DNA of 36,255 nucleotides from Saprospiraceae bacterium. GTDB taxonomy: Bacteria; Bacteroidota; Bacteroidia; Chitinophagales; JAHQVX01. Shown here one piece after another: positions 8,189 to 17,983 of this stretch. The stretch is from positions 1-36,255 of the forward strand of contig JAHQVX010000144.1 in assembly GCA_019634125.1 (NCBI GenBank), read 5' to 3'. The notes below the pieces were generated by a model. The model saw nothing but the letters and a program-made list of their open reading frames with translations, was not told where the DNA came from and made no database searches. Positions within the stretch are counted from its first letter, which is position 1. Every line of letters starts with the position of its first letter. The position numbers were made by a program, and so were the translations under genes.

Positions 8189-9628
8189 TTATTTTTTAGA
8201 CAGTTCGCCAACTCCCACTTCCGTGTAAACTGGTTCTTCTTTTACTTTATCTAATGTTTTTTCTCTATACTGATCTCCAGAAGTTCTTAAGATCGACTTC
8301 ACTTCTGCCATCGCAATTACTGGTAAAGTTCTTGCAAATAGGAAGAATAATGTGAAGAACAAACCGAATGTCCCGATGTAAATACCCCACTCTACTGGTG
8401 TTGGCCAATAGTAACTCCAACTTGAAGGAATATAATCTTGGAACAATGAAGTCACAATAATTACAAATCGCTCAAACCACATACCTACGTTAATGAAGAG
8501 TGACATGATGAAAGTGATCATTACGTTTCTTCGAGCCCCTTTGAACCAGAAAATCTGAGGTGAAATCACGTTACAAGACATCATAATCCAGTATGCCCAG
8601 GCATACGGACCACTAATTCTGTTTCCAAGGAATGCCCATGTTTCATAACGTTCACCAGAGTAGATGGCCATGAAAAGCTCTGTAAGGTATGCTACTCCTA
8701 CAATTGAACCTGTGAGTAAGATGACCTTGTTCATCGACTCAATGTGTCCGAGGGTGATATAGTCTTTTAACTTGAATACGTGTCGTGTTACGAGCATGAG
8801 TGTAAGTACCATAGCAAATCCGGAGAAGATCGCACCCGCAACGAAGTATGGTGGAAAGATGGTAGTATGCCACCCTTTAATCACTGAAGTGGCGAAGTCA
8901 AATGATACGATGGTGTGTACGGAAAGTACTAATGGCGTAGCAAGACCTGCTAATACGAGCGACAAATATTCGAAACGTTGCCACTGCTTCGCAGTGCCCG
9001 TCCATCCAAACGATAATAAGTTATACGCTGCTTTTCTAAATTTGCCTTTCGCTCTGTCTCGTAGCGTAGCTACATCGGGGATTAGCCCTGAGTACCAGAA
9101 TAATACCGATACTGTTAAATACGTAGAAATCGCGAAAACGTCCCATAATAATGGCGAGTTAAAGTTCGGCCATAGCGGACCACGCGTATTTGGATAAGGG
9201 AAAATGAACATCGCATCCCAAATACGTCCCATGTGGATTAACGGGAACAATCCAGCACACATTACCGCAAAAATCGTCATGGCCTCTGCAGCACGGTTAA
9301 CGGCTGTTCTCCACTTCTGACGGAACAACAATAAAATCGCAGAAATTAGAGTTCCAGCGTGACCAATACCTACCCACCATACGAAGTTGGTAATATCCCA
9401 AGCCCATCCAATGGTTTTATTGAGTCCCCAAGAACCAATTCCTTTATAAATCGTCCATCCAATACTAATGACGCCTACAGTAAGTAATGCCAATGAAACA
9501 GCGAAACATACCATCCAAATGAGTGGCGGACGCCCCTCCGTAGGCGTAGCAATATCATCGGTGATCTGCTTGTATGTTTTATGCCCTGTTATCAGGGGTT
9601 CTCTTACCGGCGATTCAAATTGTGCCAT
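8189..9628 (-). CDS. actC: Alternative complex III subunit ActC (NrfD/PsrC-like quinol-binding membrane subunit)
   Basis: A 479-residue NrfD/PsrC-family protein with about ten membrane helices. In the family this subunit is the likely menaquinol site and contacts the iron-sulfur protein ActB. Recognisable segments are [20 protein letters not shown] (helix 2 region), [16 protein letters not shown] and [16 protein letters not shown]. The N-terminus is cytoplasmic and hydrophilic (about 35 residues, [12 protein letters not shown]). It follows actB by 35 bp and precedes actD by 2 bp. Confidence 0.94.
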   Translation of the reverse strand: MAQFESPVREPLITGHKTYKQITDDIATPTEGRPPLIWMVCFAVSLALLTVGVISIGWTIYKGIGSWGLNKTIGWAWDITNFVWWVGIGHAGTLISAILLLFRQKWRTAVNRAAEAMTIFAVMCAGLFPLIHMGRIWDAMFIFPYPNTRGPLWPNFNSPLLWDVFAISTYLTVSVLFWYSGLIPDVATLRDRAKGKFRKAAYNLLSFGWTGTAKQWQRFEYLSLVLAGLATPLVLSVHTIVSFDFATSVIKGWHTTIFPPYFVAGAIFSGFAMVLTLMLVTRHVFKLKDYITLGHIESMNKVILLTGSIVGVAYLTELFMAIYSGERYETWAFLGNRISGPYAWAYWIMMSCNVISPQIFWFKGARRNVMITFIMSLFINVGMWFERFVIIVTSLFQDYIPSSWSYYWPTPVEWGIYIGTFGLFFTLFFLFARTLPVIAMAEVKSILRTSGDQYREKTLDKVKEEPVYTEVGVGELSKK

Positions 9629-9663
9629 AAATATCTATTTTGCAGGATCTGCTTATTCGTTTA

Positions 9664-12600
9664 TTAATGTCCGTTATCGTGTTCTTCTGTTGAGCTATGA
9701 TCAGCACCATGCGCTGCATCTGCACCATGGCTATCGCCATGATCATCACCATGATCTCCTCCGTGCCCTTTATCGTGGCTAATGTGTTCCTCTGAGAAGT
9801 GCCCTTCATCTAATTTATCGAAAGGTGCTATTGCTGAATTCGTAATCTTTGTCATATAGGATACAGAAGGCAATACGTGTGTTTCTTCTAACACGTGGTA
9901 CATCCGTTTCTCCGCATTCAACTTAGATAGTTCACTGTCTGGATTATTCATATCGCCAAAGACAATAGCATTGGTAGGACACGCACTCTGACAAGCCGTT
10001 TTAATCGCACTTGGGTCCATCGCTACGCCATTAATCTTCGCATCGAGCTTCTGCTCTTGGATACGCTGAACACAGAATGAACATTTCTCAATAACTCCTC
10101 TAGAACGTACGGTAACATCCGGGTTCAAGATCATTCGAGTGAGGTCATTACGCATCGCTTCGGACACGTGTTCTTTCTTGCCGTGCATGTGGTCGTTCTT
10201 AGGACCCCATGAATCAGCACCCCAGTAATCGAACCAGTTGAAACGACGTACTTTGTACGGACAGTTGTTCGCACAGTATCTTGTACCAATACAACGGTTA
10301 TAGGCCATTTGATTCAGCCCTTCTGAACTGTGGTTGGTGGCGTTTACTGGACAAACATTTTCACAAGGCGCGTTATCACACATCTGACACATCATTGGCA
10401 TAAATACCACAGATGGGTTCTCCAATTCTTTGTCGCCATCAATATCTGTTGCATAATAGCGGTCAATTCGCAACCAGTGCATTTCACGGCCGTTGGCTAC
10501 TTCTTCTTTCCCTACAATAGGAATATTGTTCTCGATATTACAGGATACTACACATGCACCACAACCTGTACAAGAGTTGAGATCGATGTTCATTCCCCAG
10601 TGGTGACCAGGAAAGTCACGGTCAGGATAAAGTGATATATCCTCTACCAGTTTTCTATAGGCTTCGGAAACATCTTTCTCGTAATTTCCCGCGTTTCGTT
10701 TCTCTTTATAGTCGGCTAATGTAGCTTCTTTCACAACAGGTCGATCATCGTCGATAGTGTGGTGAAGTTGTGTTTGTGCTACCCGCGTCATTTTACCAGT
10801 ACCTTCAACAGTAGCAGTTCCCGTGTATGAGAAACCAGCGCCATTGGCTGCAGCTAATTTAAAGCCACTTTCACCTGTTTCATTTCCAGTTAATCCTTCA
10901 ATAGTTCGCCCATAACCAACTGGAATAGCAACTACACCTGTTGGAACACCTGGCTGAACTACTAATGGTAATTCAATACTCTTCCCATTTGCGGTTACAC
11001 GAACAACATGGTGATTTTTCTTACCTGGCTTGATGTTCCGGTCTTTGAAGAGGCCTAATTCTTTTGCGTATTTTGAAGACACATATGCACAGTTGCCCCA
11101 AGTAACTTTCGATACTGGGTCTGGCAATTCTTGCATGTAAGGGTTGCGCGCATGTTCTCCCGCACCCATTTTATCTTCAAAGAGGACTAATTCAACACCA
11201 GAAACAGCAGGAGCAGAATAAGAAATTCCACTAACTGTGGCATTTCCAGCACTTACTGACACGGCTGGAACTGCGGCTTGGTGCATAAATCCATTTCGAA
11301 TCACCTCATCCCAATCTGCTTTACCTGCCCATTCTTCTTGAAGTACATCGTAGAATGATTGCTCAGAATCAGCTAATGCTAATAGCGAGTCTCCAAACTG
11401 ACGTGTATCAAATAAAGGCTGGATAGCAGGTTGTTGGAAGCTGAAACTTCCAGAATAAGGTTCTGCATCGCCCCAACTTTCTAAGTAATGATTATCAGGG
11501 AGAATATGCGAAGCCAATGCGTTGGTCTCATTCGGCTGACAGTCGAATGAGATCACTGTTGCTTTACCTGCACCAGTAGCAAATTCTTCTGCCAATGGCG
11601 AATTGTAAGCTGGGTTCGCATTGTAGGTTAATAATGTAGAAACACTACCGCTGTTTAAGTCGTTGACTAACTGTATAAAGTCTTCATCAACGCCTTGTCG
11701 CGTGTTAAGTGTTCGATTGAAATCAATGGTTGAACCAATATTGCCCAACATGGCATTGATGGCATTGGTTACGAGTTGCGATTCTTCGTCGTGCGCACCA
11801 CAAAGAACAACAGATTTTCCGCGGGCAGCAACTAAATCATCTGCCATTCGCTCTAACTCTCCGTTGCTAAGATCTTCTGAAGGCACTCCAGAAATAGCGC
11901 TTCCTCCTACTTTACCAGCTAACAGGTTGTATAATTGGAAGAGGGCCGCTTTTTGTTGTGAAGGTTTCACAGGAACACGAACATCAGCATTGGCTCCAGA
12001 AAGCGACATATTACTTTCTACTTGGTAATGCTTAGATAATGTTGGGTTCTCTGGGTTGATCTTACGGTTGGCCACATAACCTTGGTTCATGGTAATGTGA
12101 TCGAGCCATCCGCAAAGGAAATCGGCAGCAAAGCTGACGATTACATCTGCATTTTCTAATTTATAAGAAGGGATGGCTTTGTGTCCGAATGACTTCTCGT
12201 TAGCCGTGATCATAGCTGAAACAGACATAGCATCGTAGGTCACATGCTCTACGTTGTATTTATCTGCTAAGCCTTGAATCGTTTTCTTTAAAGAAGGAGA
12301 AATGATGGAAGAAGTCAGAAGTACTTTTCTACCTGCACCATTCAATGCTGCTTTCACGTCGGCATCTGCAGTATCCCAAGTGGCGGCTTCGCCATTAATC
12401 ATTGGGCTTTTGAAGCGGTGGAAATCGTAGAGAGAAAGCACAGATGCTTGCATAGCAGAAGTAGAACCTCCTTTAGTAAGTGGAGATTCTGGGTTCCCAT
12501 CTACTTTAATTGGGCGTCCTTCACGAGTTTTCACCAAAATACTTCCAAACTCGCGTCCATCAAAGAAGGTAGAGGCGTAGTAAGAAGCTTTACCTGGGGT

Positions 12601-12855
12601 AACAGCTTCTGGCTTGAAGGTATAGGGAATGGCTTTTTTCACTGGGATTTTACAGCTGGCCGCCAGGGCAGCTGCTGAAATACTAAATCCCATCACTTTT
12701 AAGAAGTCTCTTCGTGAAGTGTCTTCCTTCTGTAAATTGTCATTGAAGTAATCAAGAGCAGGTGCTTCTTGAGGAAACTCATCTTTAGTGACCACAGGAA
12801 GCTGGATATTCATATCCAGCTCTTCAATTCCTTTAACATATTTTTTATTGCTCAT
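9664..12855 (-). CDS. actB: Alternative complex III iron-sulfur subunit ActB (molybdopterin-fold/ferredoxin fusion)
   Basis: A 1063-residue periplasmic subunit. A twin-arginine motif, SRRDFLKVMG, lies at residues 47-56 and is followed by a hydrophobic stretch ending AALAASC, so C68 may be lipid-modified. Residues of about 80-700 match the molybdopterin oxidoreductase fold; ActB proteins of this family carry no Mo cofactor. At about 750-960 are four cysteine groups: CTGCGACVVSC, CQMCDNAPCENVCP, CIGTRYCANNCP and CSFCVQ with CQSACP. In the family these hold three [4Fe-4S] and one [3Fe-4S] clusters. The last 45 residues contain 11 histidines. The ATG at 12855 is preferred over the TTG one codon upstream. 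It carries electrons from quinol to the haems of ActA. Confidence 0.95.
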   Translation of the reverse strand: MSNKKYVKGIEELDMNIQLPVVTKDEFPQEAPALDYFNDNLQKEDTSRRDFLKVMGFSISAAALAASCKIPVKKAIPYTFKPEAVTPGKASYYASTFFDGREFGSILVKTREGRPIKVDGNPESPLTKGGSTSAMQASVLSLYDFHRFKSPMINGEAATWDTADADVKAALNGAGRKVLLTSSIISPSLKKTIQGLADKYNVEHVTYDAMSVSAMITANEKSFGHKAIPSYKLENADVIVSFAADFLCGWLDHITMNQGYVANRKINPENPTLSKHYQVESNMSLSGANADVRVPVKPSQQKAALFQLYNLLAGKVGGSAISGVPSEDLSNGELERMADDLVAARGKSVVLCGAHDEESQLVTNAINAMLGNIGSTIDFNRTLNTRQGVDEDFIQLVNDLNSGSVSTLLTYNANPAYNSPLAEEFATGAGKATVISFDCQPNETNALASHILPDNHYLESWGDAEPYSGSFSFQQPAIQPLFDTRQFGDSLLALADSEQSFYDVLQEEWAGKADWDEVIRNGFMHQAAVPAVSVSAGNATVSGISYSAPAVSGVELVLFEDKMGAGEHARNPYMQELPDPVSKVTWGNCAYVSSKYAKELGLFKDRNIKPGKKNHHVVRVTANGKSIELPLVVQPGVPTGVVAIPVGYGRTIEGLTGNETGESGFKLAAANGAGFSYTGTATVEGTGKMTRVAQTQLHHTIDDDRPVVKEATLADYKEKRNAGNYEKDVSEAYRKLVEDISLYPDRDFPGHHWGMNIDLNSCTGCGACVVSCNIENNIPIVGKEEVANGREMHWLRIDRYYATDIDGDKELENPSVVFMPMMCQMCDNAPCENVCPVNATNHSSEGLNQMAYNRCIGTRYCANNCPYKVRRFNWFDYWGADSWGPKNDHMHGKKEHVSEAMRNDLTRMILNPDVTVRSRGVIEKCSFCVQRIQEQKLDAKINGVAMDPSAIKTACQSACPTNAIVFGDMNNPDSELSKLNAEKRMYHVLEETHVLPSVSYMTKITNSAIAPFDKLDEGHFSEEHISHDKGHGGDHGDDHGDSHGADAAHGADHSSTEEHDNGH

Positions 12856-12882
12856 CAAACGAGGTTTGAATTCTTAATTAGA

Positions 12883-14121
12883 TTAATAGTGGCATTTCTG
12901 ACATTCCAAACCACCAATAGTTTCTACGGTAACAAAGTCCAATTTGCCATCCTTAACATTTTTATGATACTCTTTGAAAGTATCTGCATAGTAGGCATTG
13001 TCTTCGAATTGGACTTTTGTTTCTCTATGGCAGTTAATACACCAGCCCATAGACAAGTTTGAATATTGTGTAAGTACTTCCATTTCTTCGACTGGACCGT
13101 GACAGGTCTGACATTCGATTCCTCCTGCGCTAACGTGTTGTGCGTGGCTGAAGAAAACGTGATCTGGAAGGTTATGTATTCGATCCCACTCAATTGGTGC
13201 ACCTGGTTCAAGGTCATAGGCCAATGTTTCTGTATTCCAACCGGTGGCTTCATAGATCTTCGCGATTTGTTGCGTTTCGCCTGTTGGTCCTGCTTCCACT
13301 TGCTTATGACAGTTCATACAGATATTCATGGAAGGAATAGAAGCACTCTTGCTGACTGCTGCAGAAGAGTGGCAATATTGGCAATTGATTTCTAACGTTC
13401 CGGCGTGTAGTTTATGCGAAAATGCAATTGGCTGTTCCGGGGCATATCCTTGTGAACGCCCTAAGTTCGCGGCGTTTACATAAAGAGAGTATCCGAGGAA
13501 ACCGAAGGCTAACAATGAAAGGAAGCCTAATAATTTCTTATTTAAAATTCTATCCTTCAGTGAAACTGGCTCTGGAAGCGGATCACCATCGCGCTCATAG
13601 ATGAGTTTCTCTACGTTTTGCGAAATACGTGCAAGGATGAGTGATAGGATGAGTAATAATGCTAAAACACCTACGAGCAACCAGTTTATTCCCGTTTGAG
13701 CAACTGGCGCAGTGACTTCTCCACCACTAACGCCACCACCTGGTGTTACGGGATTGGCTACCCATGCAAAGATGGCGTCTAGCTTGGCGTCGTCTAAGGT
13801 TGGAAAAAGGTTCATCGCGCTAGCATCATAGTCTTGCACTTCAACAGCTCTTGCAAATCTAGGATCGCCTCCTTCGCCTAATTCAACTGCTTGTCCCCAA
13901 TTTCTTACCCAAGTATACATGGCTTCCTTATCCCCATCCCAATTGTCGAGGGCAGGTTGAAGTGCCGGACCTGTGTAGTCGGCATCAGCTTTATGGCAAG
14001 CGCCACAGTTTTGTTGGAAGAGTTTATACCCATCTAATTCTTGTGCAAAGACCGCAGAAGAAAGTAGGAGAAAAGCGGAGAAGAACAGTAAATATCTAAA
14101 TGCTTTATTCTTTGTTACCAT
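12883..14121 (-). CDS. actA: Alternative complex III multihaem cytochrome c subunit ActA (six CxxCH, mono- plus pentahaem)
   Basis: A 412-residue cytochrome c and first gene of the operon. A signal peptide (residues 1-26, ending VFA) is followed by a class I cytochrome domain with CGACH at 39-43 and a likely Met ligand at M103. Then come a Gly-rich linker and two hydrophobic segments (147-165 and about 195-217). The C-terminal multihaem domain has CxxCH at 247, 268, 337, 361 and 407, and the protein ends one residue after the last. Classical ActA is pentahaem, so the N-terminal domain is an added sixth haem site. In the complex it passes electrons from ActB outward. A candidate -7 promoter element lies about 19 bp upstream. 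Confidence 0.93.
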   Translation of the reverse strand: MVTKNKAFRYLLFFSAFLLLSSAVFAQELDGYKLFQQNCGACHKADADYTGPALQPALDNWDGDKEAMYTWVRNWGQAVELGEGGDPRFARAVEVQDYDASAMNLFPTLDDAKLDAIFAWVANPVTPGGGVSGGEVTAPVAQTGINWLLVGVLALLLILSLILARISQNVEKLIYERDGDPLPEPVSLKDRILNKKLLGFLSLLAFGFLGYSLYVNAANLGRSQGYAPEQPIAFSHKLHAGTLEINCQYCHSSAAVSKSASIPSMNICMNCHKQVEAGPTGETQQIAKIYEATGWNTETLAYDLEPGAPIEWDRIHNLPDHVFFSHAQHVSAGGIECQTCHGPVEEMEVLTQYSNLSMGWCINCHRETKVQFEDNAYYADTFKEYHKNVKDGKLDFVTVETIGGLECQKCHY

Positions 14122-14385
14122 CGGTAGGTTTTAACACCGCAAAGTTATGTTAGCGGCGCGTATTTCTTTAATGAACTGTTAACTTTTGAACACTTGAAGG
14201 TTGGCTTATAAACAGCCATACAATTGCCTGTTTATGAGCAAAGTAGACTTTTGGTAGGTGTAAATGTCATGAAAAAGTCAAAATTTAGAATCAGTCTACA
14301 TAACAAGGTTGTGGAACTGGCATTAAATTTTCGGTAAAGAAGCAGGGAATACCTATTTTTACATTCATAACCACTATAATTTATC
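14122..14385. other. Divergent intergenic region between actA and a lipoprotein gene
   Basis: 264 bp without a gene. On the minus strand near actA there is a TAACTTTG element, described separately. On the plus strand towards the lipoprotein gene I found only one-mismatch matches to the TAnnTTTG element (for example at 14324-14331) and no convincing -33 partner. There is no strong hairpin and no riboswitch that I recognise. Confidence 0.6.
14140..14147 (-). promoter_or_regulatory. Candidate -7 promoter element for the act-cta respiratory operon
   Basis: The minus strand reads TAACTTTG, a full match to the Bacteroidota -7 consensus TAnnTTTG. The implied transcription start would be about 12 nt before the actA ATG. 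No TTG-type -33 element is seen at the expected 19-21 bp spacing, so the call is tentative. Confidence 0.4.
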
Positions 14386-15540
14386 ATGAAAACAATTTCT
14401 TACTTTCTTTCCCTTTTGTTTGCAGCAGGGCTGCTATTTTCTTGTGGGGGAAGTAAAGCGACTAGCGGATCTGATTTAGACAGTTCGATTACGAATGCAT
14501 CCATTAAATTAAAGAAAAACCCGAACAATGAGCGTCAGGTTGGAATTTTAGAGGATGCCTATAAAAAGGCCACAGACCGCGATTTAGCAAGTATCGAGTA
14601 TTTAAAACAACAAGTGAATAGCGATCCATCAAAATGGCTAGACATTTACAATATTTATGACAAGATGCAAATTCGCGAGATTGCTGTAGTTCCCCTTTTA
14701 CCGTTATATGTAGACGGTCGGGAAGCGCAATTTGACATTCCAAATATTGATGTAGAGGCGAATGAGGCCAAAAAGAAAGCTTCGAACAATTTATACAATA
14801 CGGCTACTACGTTGTTGAATTCAGGCGACAAGATGAAAGCGCGTGAAGCGTATGACTTGTACGACCGGTTGATTGAGTTTGACTATGATTATTTAGATGC
14901 CTTAGACAAGCGTGCTGAAGCAAAAATCAAAGGTTCAACCAATGTATATGTACAAATGAAGAACAGTACTGGTGGCCAATTGCCTTCGAATTTTGAAAGC
15001 GACTTATTATCTATTCGTCAGGGCGTTTTCACTGATCCATGGGTGCTTTACCATACTCAGCGCCAGTCGGGCATCAATTACGATTATGATGTATTGCTGG
15101 ATGTGACCCGTTTAATTGTGGGGCAAGATCAGCAGCAACAGCGTCAGTATAGAGACCAACAGCAGGTGATTGTAGGTTATAGAGATGTTAAAGACAACGA
15201 GGGCAATACGGTTAGACAACCTCAGTATGGAACGGTTTACGCTGATGTATTAGAAACGACACAAGCAAAGCCAATTCGGATTGAGGGTTCTGCGCAGTAC
15301 ACCGACAATCGAAAAAATGAAGTTGTGGCTACTATTCCGCTTGAGCGCGAAGAAGCTTGGCAAAATGTGTATGCTCAATTCCGTGGGGATGAGCGGGCGT
15401 TGAGTCAAGAAAGTATAGCAAAGATTCAGGCTGGCCAACAGCCTTTCCCGACTGATGATCAGTTGCTTGATTTTGGCGGTAAGTTGCTGAACCAAGTTGT
15501 GATTAACTTGTTTGAGCAGAACAACAGTAATTTGAACTAA
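14386..15540 (+). CDS. Uncharacterised TPR-like lipoprotein
   Basis: A 384-residue protein I do not recognise. Residues 1-19 form a lipoprotein signal ending LLFSC, so C20 should be lipidated and the protein exported to an envelope membrane. Residues of about 30-185 are helical, with repeated patterns (NLYNTATTLLNSGDKMKARE, AYDLYDRLIEFDYDYLDALD) that look like tetratricopeptide repeats. From about residue 185 onward it changes to a beta-rich domain with a Gln-rich strip at about 246-262 (GQDQQQQRQYRDQQQ). The gene stands alone, points away from the respiratory operon and is closed by a strong terminator. TPR suggests a scaffold or assembly role, but that is inference. Confidence 0.85.
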   Translation: MKTISYFLSLLFAAGLLFSCGGSKATSGSDLDSSITNASIKLKKNPNNERQVGILEDAYKKATDRDLASIEYLKQQVNSDPSKWLDIYNIYDKMQIREIAVVPLLPLYVDGREAQFDIPNIDVEANEAKKKASNNLYNTATTLLNSGDKMKAREAYDLYDRLIEFDYDYLDALDKRAEAKIKGSTNVYVQMKNSTGGQLPSNFESDLLSIRQGVFTDPWVLYHTQRQSGINYDYDVLLDVTRLIVGQDQQQQRQYRDQQQVIVGYRDVKDNEGNTVRQPQYGTVYADVLETTQAKPIRIEGSAQYTDNRKNEVVATIPLEREEAWQNVYAQFRGDERALSQESIAKIQAGQQPFPTDDQLLDFGGKLLNQVVINLFEQNNSNLN

Positions 15541-15568
15541 TTGCGAACATGATCGTTCGTTGAAAGCA

Positions 15569-15595
15569 AAACCCCCAACCAAAGGTTGGGGGTTT
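15569..15595. terminator. Intrinsic terminator between convergent genes
   Basis: A perfect 12-bp stem (AAACCCCCAACC, AAA loop, GGTTGGGGGTTT) starts 28 bp after the lipoprotein stop codon and lies just beyond the divIC stop codon at 15602. The T-run on the plus strand and A-run on the other side allow it to work in both directions. It is nearly the same as the hairpin at 17376-17404. Confidence 0.88.
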
Positions 15596-15601
15596 CTTAT
15601 A

Positions 15602-15907
15602 CTATTTATCTTCTTCTACGATTACAAAGACGTCCTCGTCGTCTTTCTTCATCCGGTATTCTTCGCGGGCAAACTTCTCTAAAGCCGCTGGATCGTTCTC
15701 GAAAGCCGCTGCATCTTCCTCTATTTGAACAATGCCTTCTTCGTAAAACTCTTTTTGGTCTCTCAACTCCTTCAGCTCAGATTTCCTCTCGATCAATTTC
15801 AAGACACTAAAGCTGTCTAAGAACAACATAATAAGGGCAAACAACGCCAAAGCGATGAGGTATTTATTGAAGTACTTGCTAGAGGTAATGCGTTGGTACC
15901 AATTCAT
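15602..15907 (-). CDS. DivIC/FtsB-family septum formation initiator
   Basis: A 101-residue bitopic membrane protein with a short cytoplasmic start, one helix at about residues 15-33, then a coiled coil (about 36-68, LKLIERKSELKELRDQKEFY). The family signature segment LEKFAREEYRMKKDDEDVFV is near the C-terminus. DivIC/FtsB proteins join the FtsQ-FtsL complex and help activate septal wall synthesis. It is a single gene placed after enolase and separated from it by a terminator. A -7-like element lies directly against its start codon. Family call secure; divIC versus ftsB naming is a convention. Confidence 0.88.
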   Translation of the reverse strand: MNWYQRITSSKYFNKYLIALALFALIMLFLDSFSVLKLIERKSELKELRDQKEFYEEGIVQIEEDAAAFENDPAALEKFAREEYRMKKDDEDVFVIVEEDK

Positions 15908-15911
15908 GTTT

Positions 15912-15919
15912 CAAAGATA
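15912..15919 (-). promoter_or_regulatory. Candidate -7 promoter element abutting the divIC start
   Basis: The minus strand reads TATCTTTG, a full match to TAnnTTTG, followed by only four bases before the ATG at 15907. If used, transcription would begin at or very near the start codon, giving a leaderless mRNA. No clear -33 element is visible, so this is tentative. Confidence 0.4.
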
Positions 15920-15997
15920 GTTGGTTTGTTTCGAGCGTTGTACACATATGCACTGGCATTCGTGGATTAGTTAGGGAGTAGCTTATTAGACTAGACT

Positions 15998-16022
15998 AAA
16001 AAACCCTCGGCTTTGCCGAGGG
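15998..16022 (-). terminator. Intrinsic terminator after enolase
   Basis: On the minus strand an 8-bp GC-rich stem (CCCTCGGC pairing with GCCGAGGG, loop of three) is followed by a run of six T. It lies about 36 bp after the enolase stop codon and before divIC, so it should end enolase transcription. Confidence 0.88.
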
Positions 16023-16057
16023 GTTAATAGCTTCTATTTATTACTGTAAACTGCCTA

Positions 16058-17413
<1,356 letters not shown>

Positions 17414-17425
17414 TTATACACAGAT

Positions 17426-17971
17426 CTATTCTTCTTCTGTGCCTTTGATTTTTTCGCCAGCATCTTCTACGGCTTCTTCAGCTTCAGCTTTTGCTTGTGC
17501 TGCAGTAGTAGCTGCTGTAGCTACAGCAGCTTCGGCACCTGCTTTCTTCTTACCACCTCGTCTGCTTCTTCTAGTCTTAGATTTCTTAGCAGAATCGTCT
17601 TTAACGTATACCTCGTTGAAATCAACTAGCTCAATAAATGCCATTTCAGCAGCATCGCCAGAACGAACACCTGTTTTGATGATACGTACGTATCCACCAG
17701 GACGATCCCCTACTTTAGGAGCTACAGTAGCGAATAATTCAGATACTGCTTCTTTACTCTGCAAATACTTAAATGCCATTCGTCGTGAATGTGTAGAGTC
17801 TTCTTTTCCTCTTGTAATGATCGGCTCAACAAAAACGCGTAATGCTTTAGCTTTAGCTACTGTCGTTCTGATACGCTTATGCATAATCAGTTGGCTAGCC
17901 ATATTTGTAAGCAATGCTTTTCTGTGCCCTGCCTTTCTACTTAAATGATTAACTTTTTTCCCGTGTCTCAT
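17426..17971 (-). CDS. rplQ: 50S ribosomal protein L17 with Ala/Glu-rich tail
   Basis: A 181-residue bL17. Residues 1 to about 120 are the conserved protein ([20 protein letters not shown] at the start), which lies near the peptide exit tunnel. Residues from about 125 on are an added tail: a basic strip ([15 protein letters not shown]) and then an Ala-rich acidic end ([16 protein letters not shown]). Typical L17 is about 120-130 residues; long low-complexity tails are common in Bacteroidota. It is the last gene of the cluster, 12 bp after rpoA. Confidence 0.96.
   Translation of the reverse strand: MRHGKKVNHLSRKAGHRKALLTNMASQLIMHKRIRTTVAKAKALRVFVEPIITRGKEDSTHSRRMAFKYLQSKEAVSELFATVAPKVGDRPGGYVRIIKTGVRSGDAAEMAFIELVDFNEVYVKDDSAKKSKTRRSRRGGKKKAGAEAAVATAATTAAQAKAEAEEAVEDAGEKIKGTEEE
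17510..17531. repeat. 22-bp perfect palindrome in the rplQ tail
   Basis: AGCTGCTGTAG is followed directly by its exact reverse complement with no spacer. It lies in codons for the Ala/Thr-rich tail of L17, where GCT and GCA codons favour this symmetry. Confidence 0.8.
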
Positions 17972-17983
17972 CGTTCCTTAATA

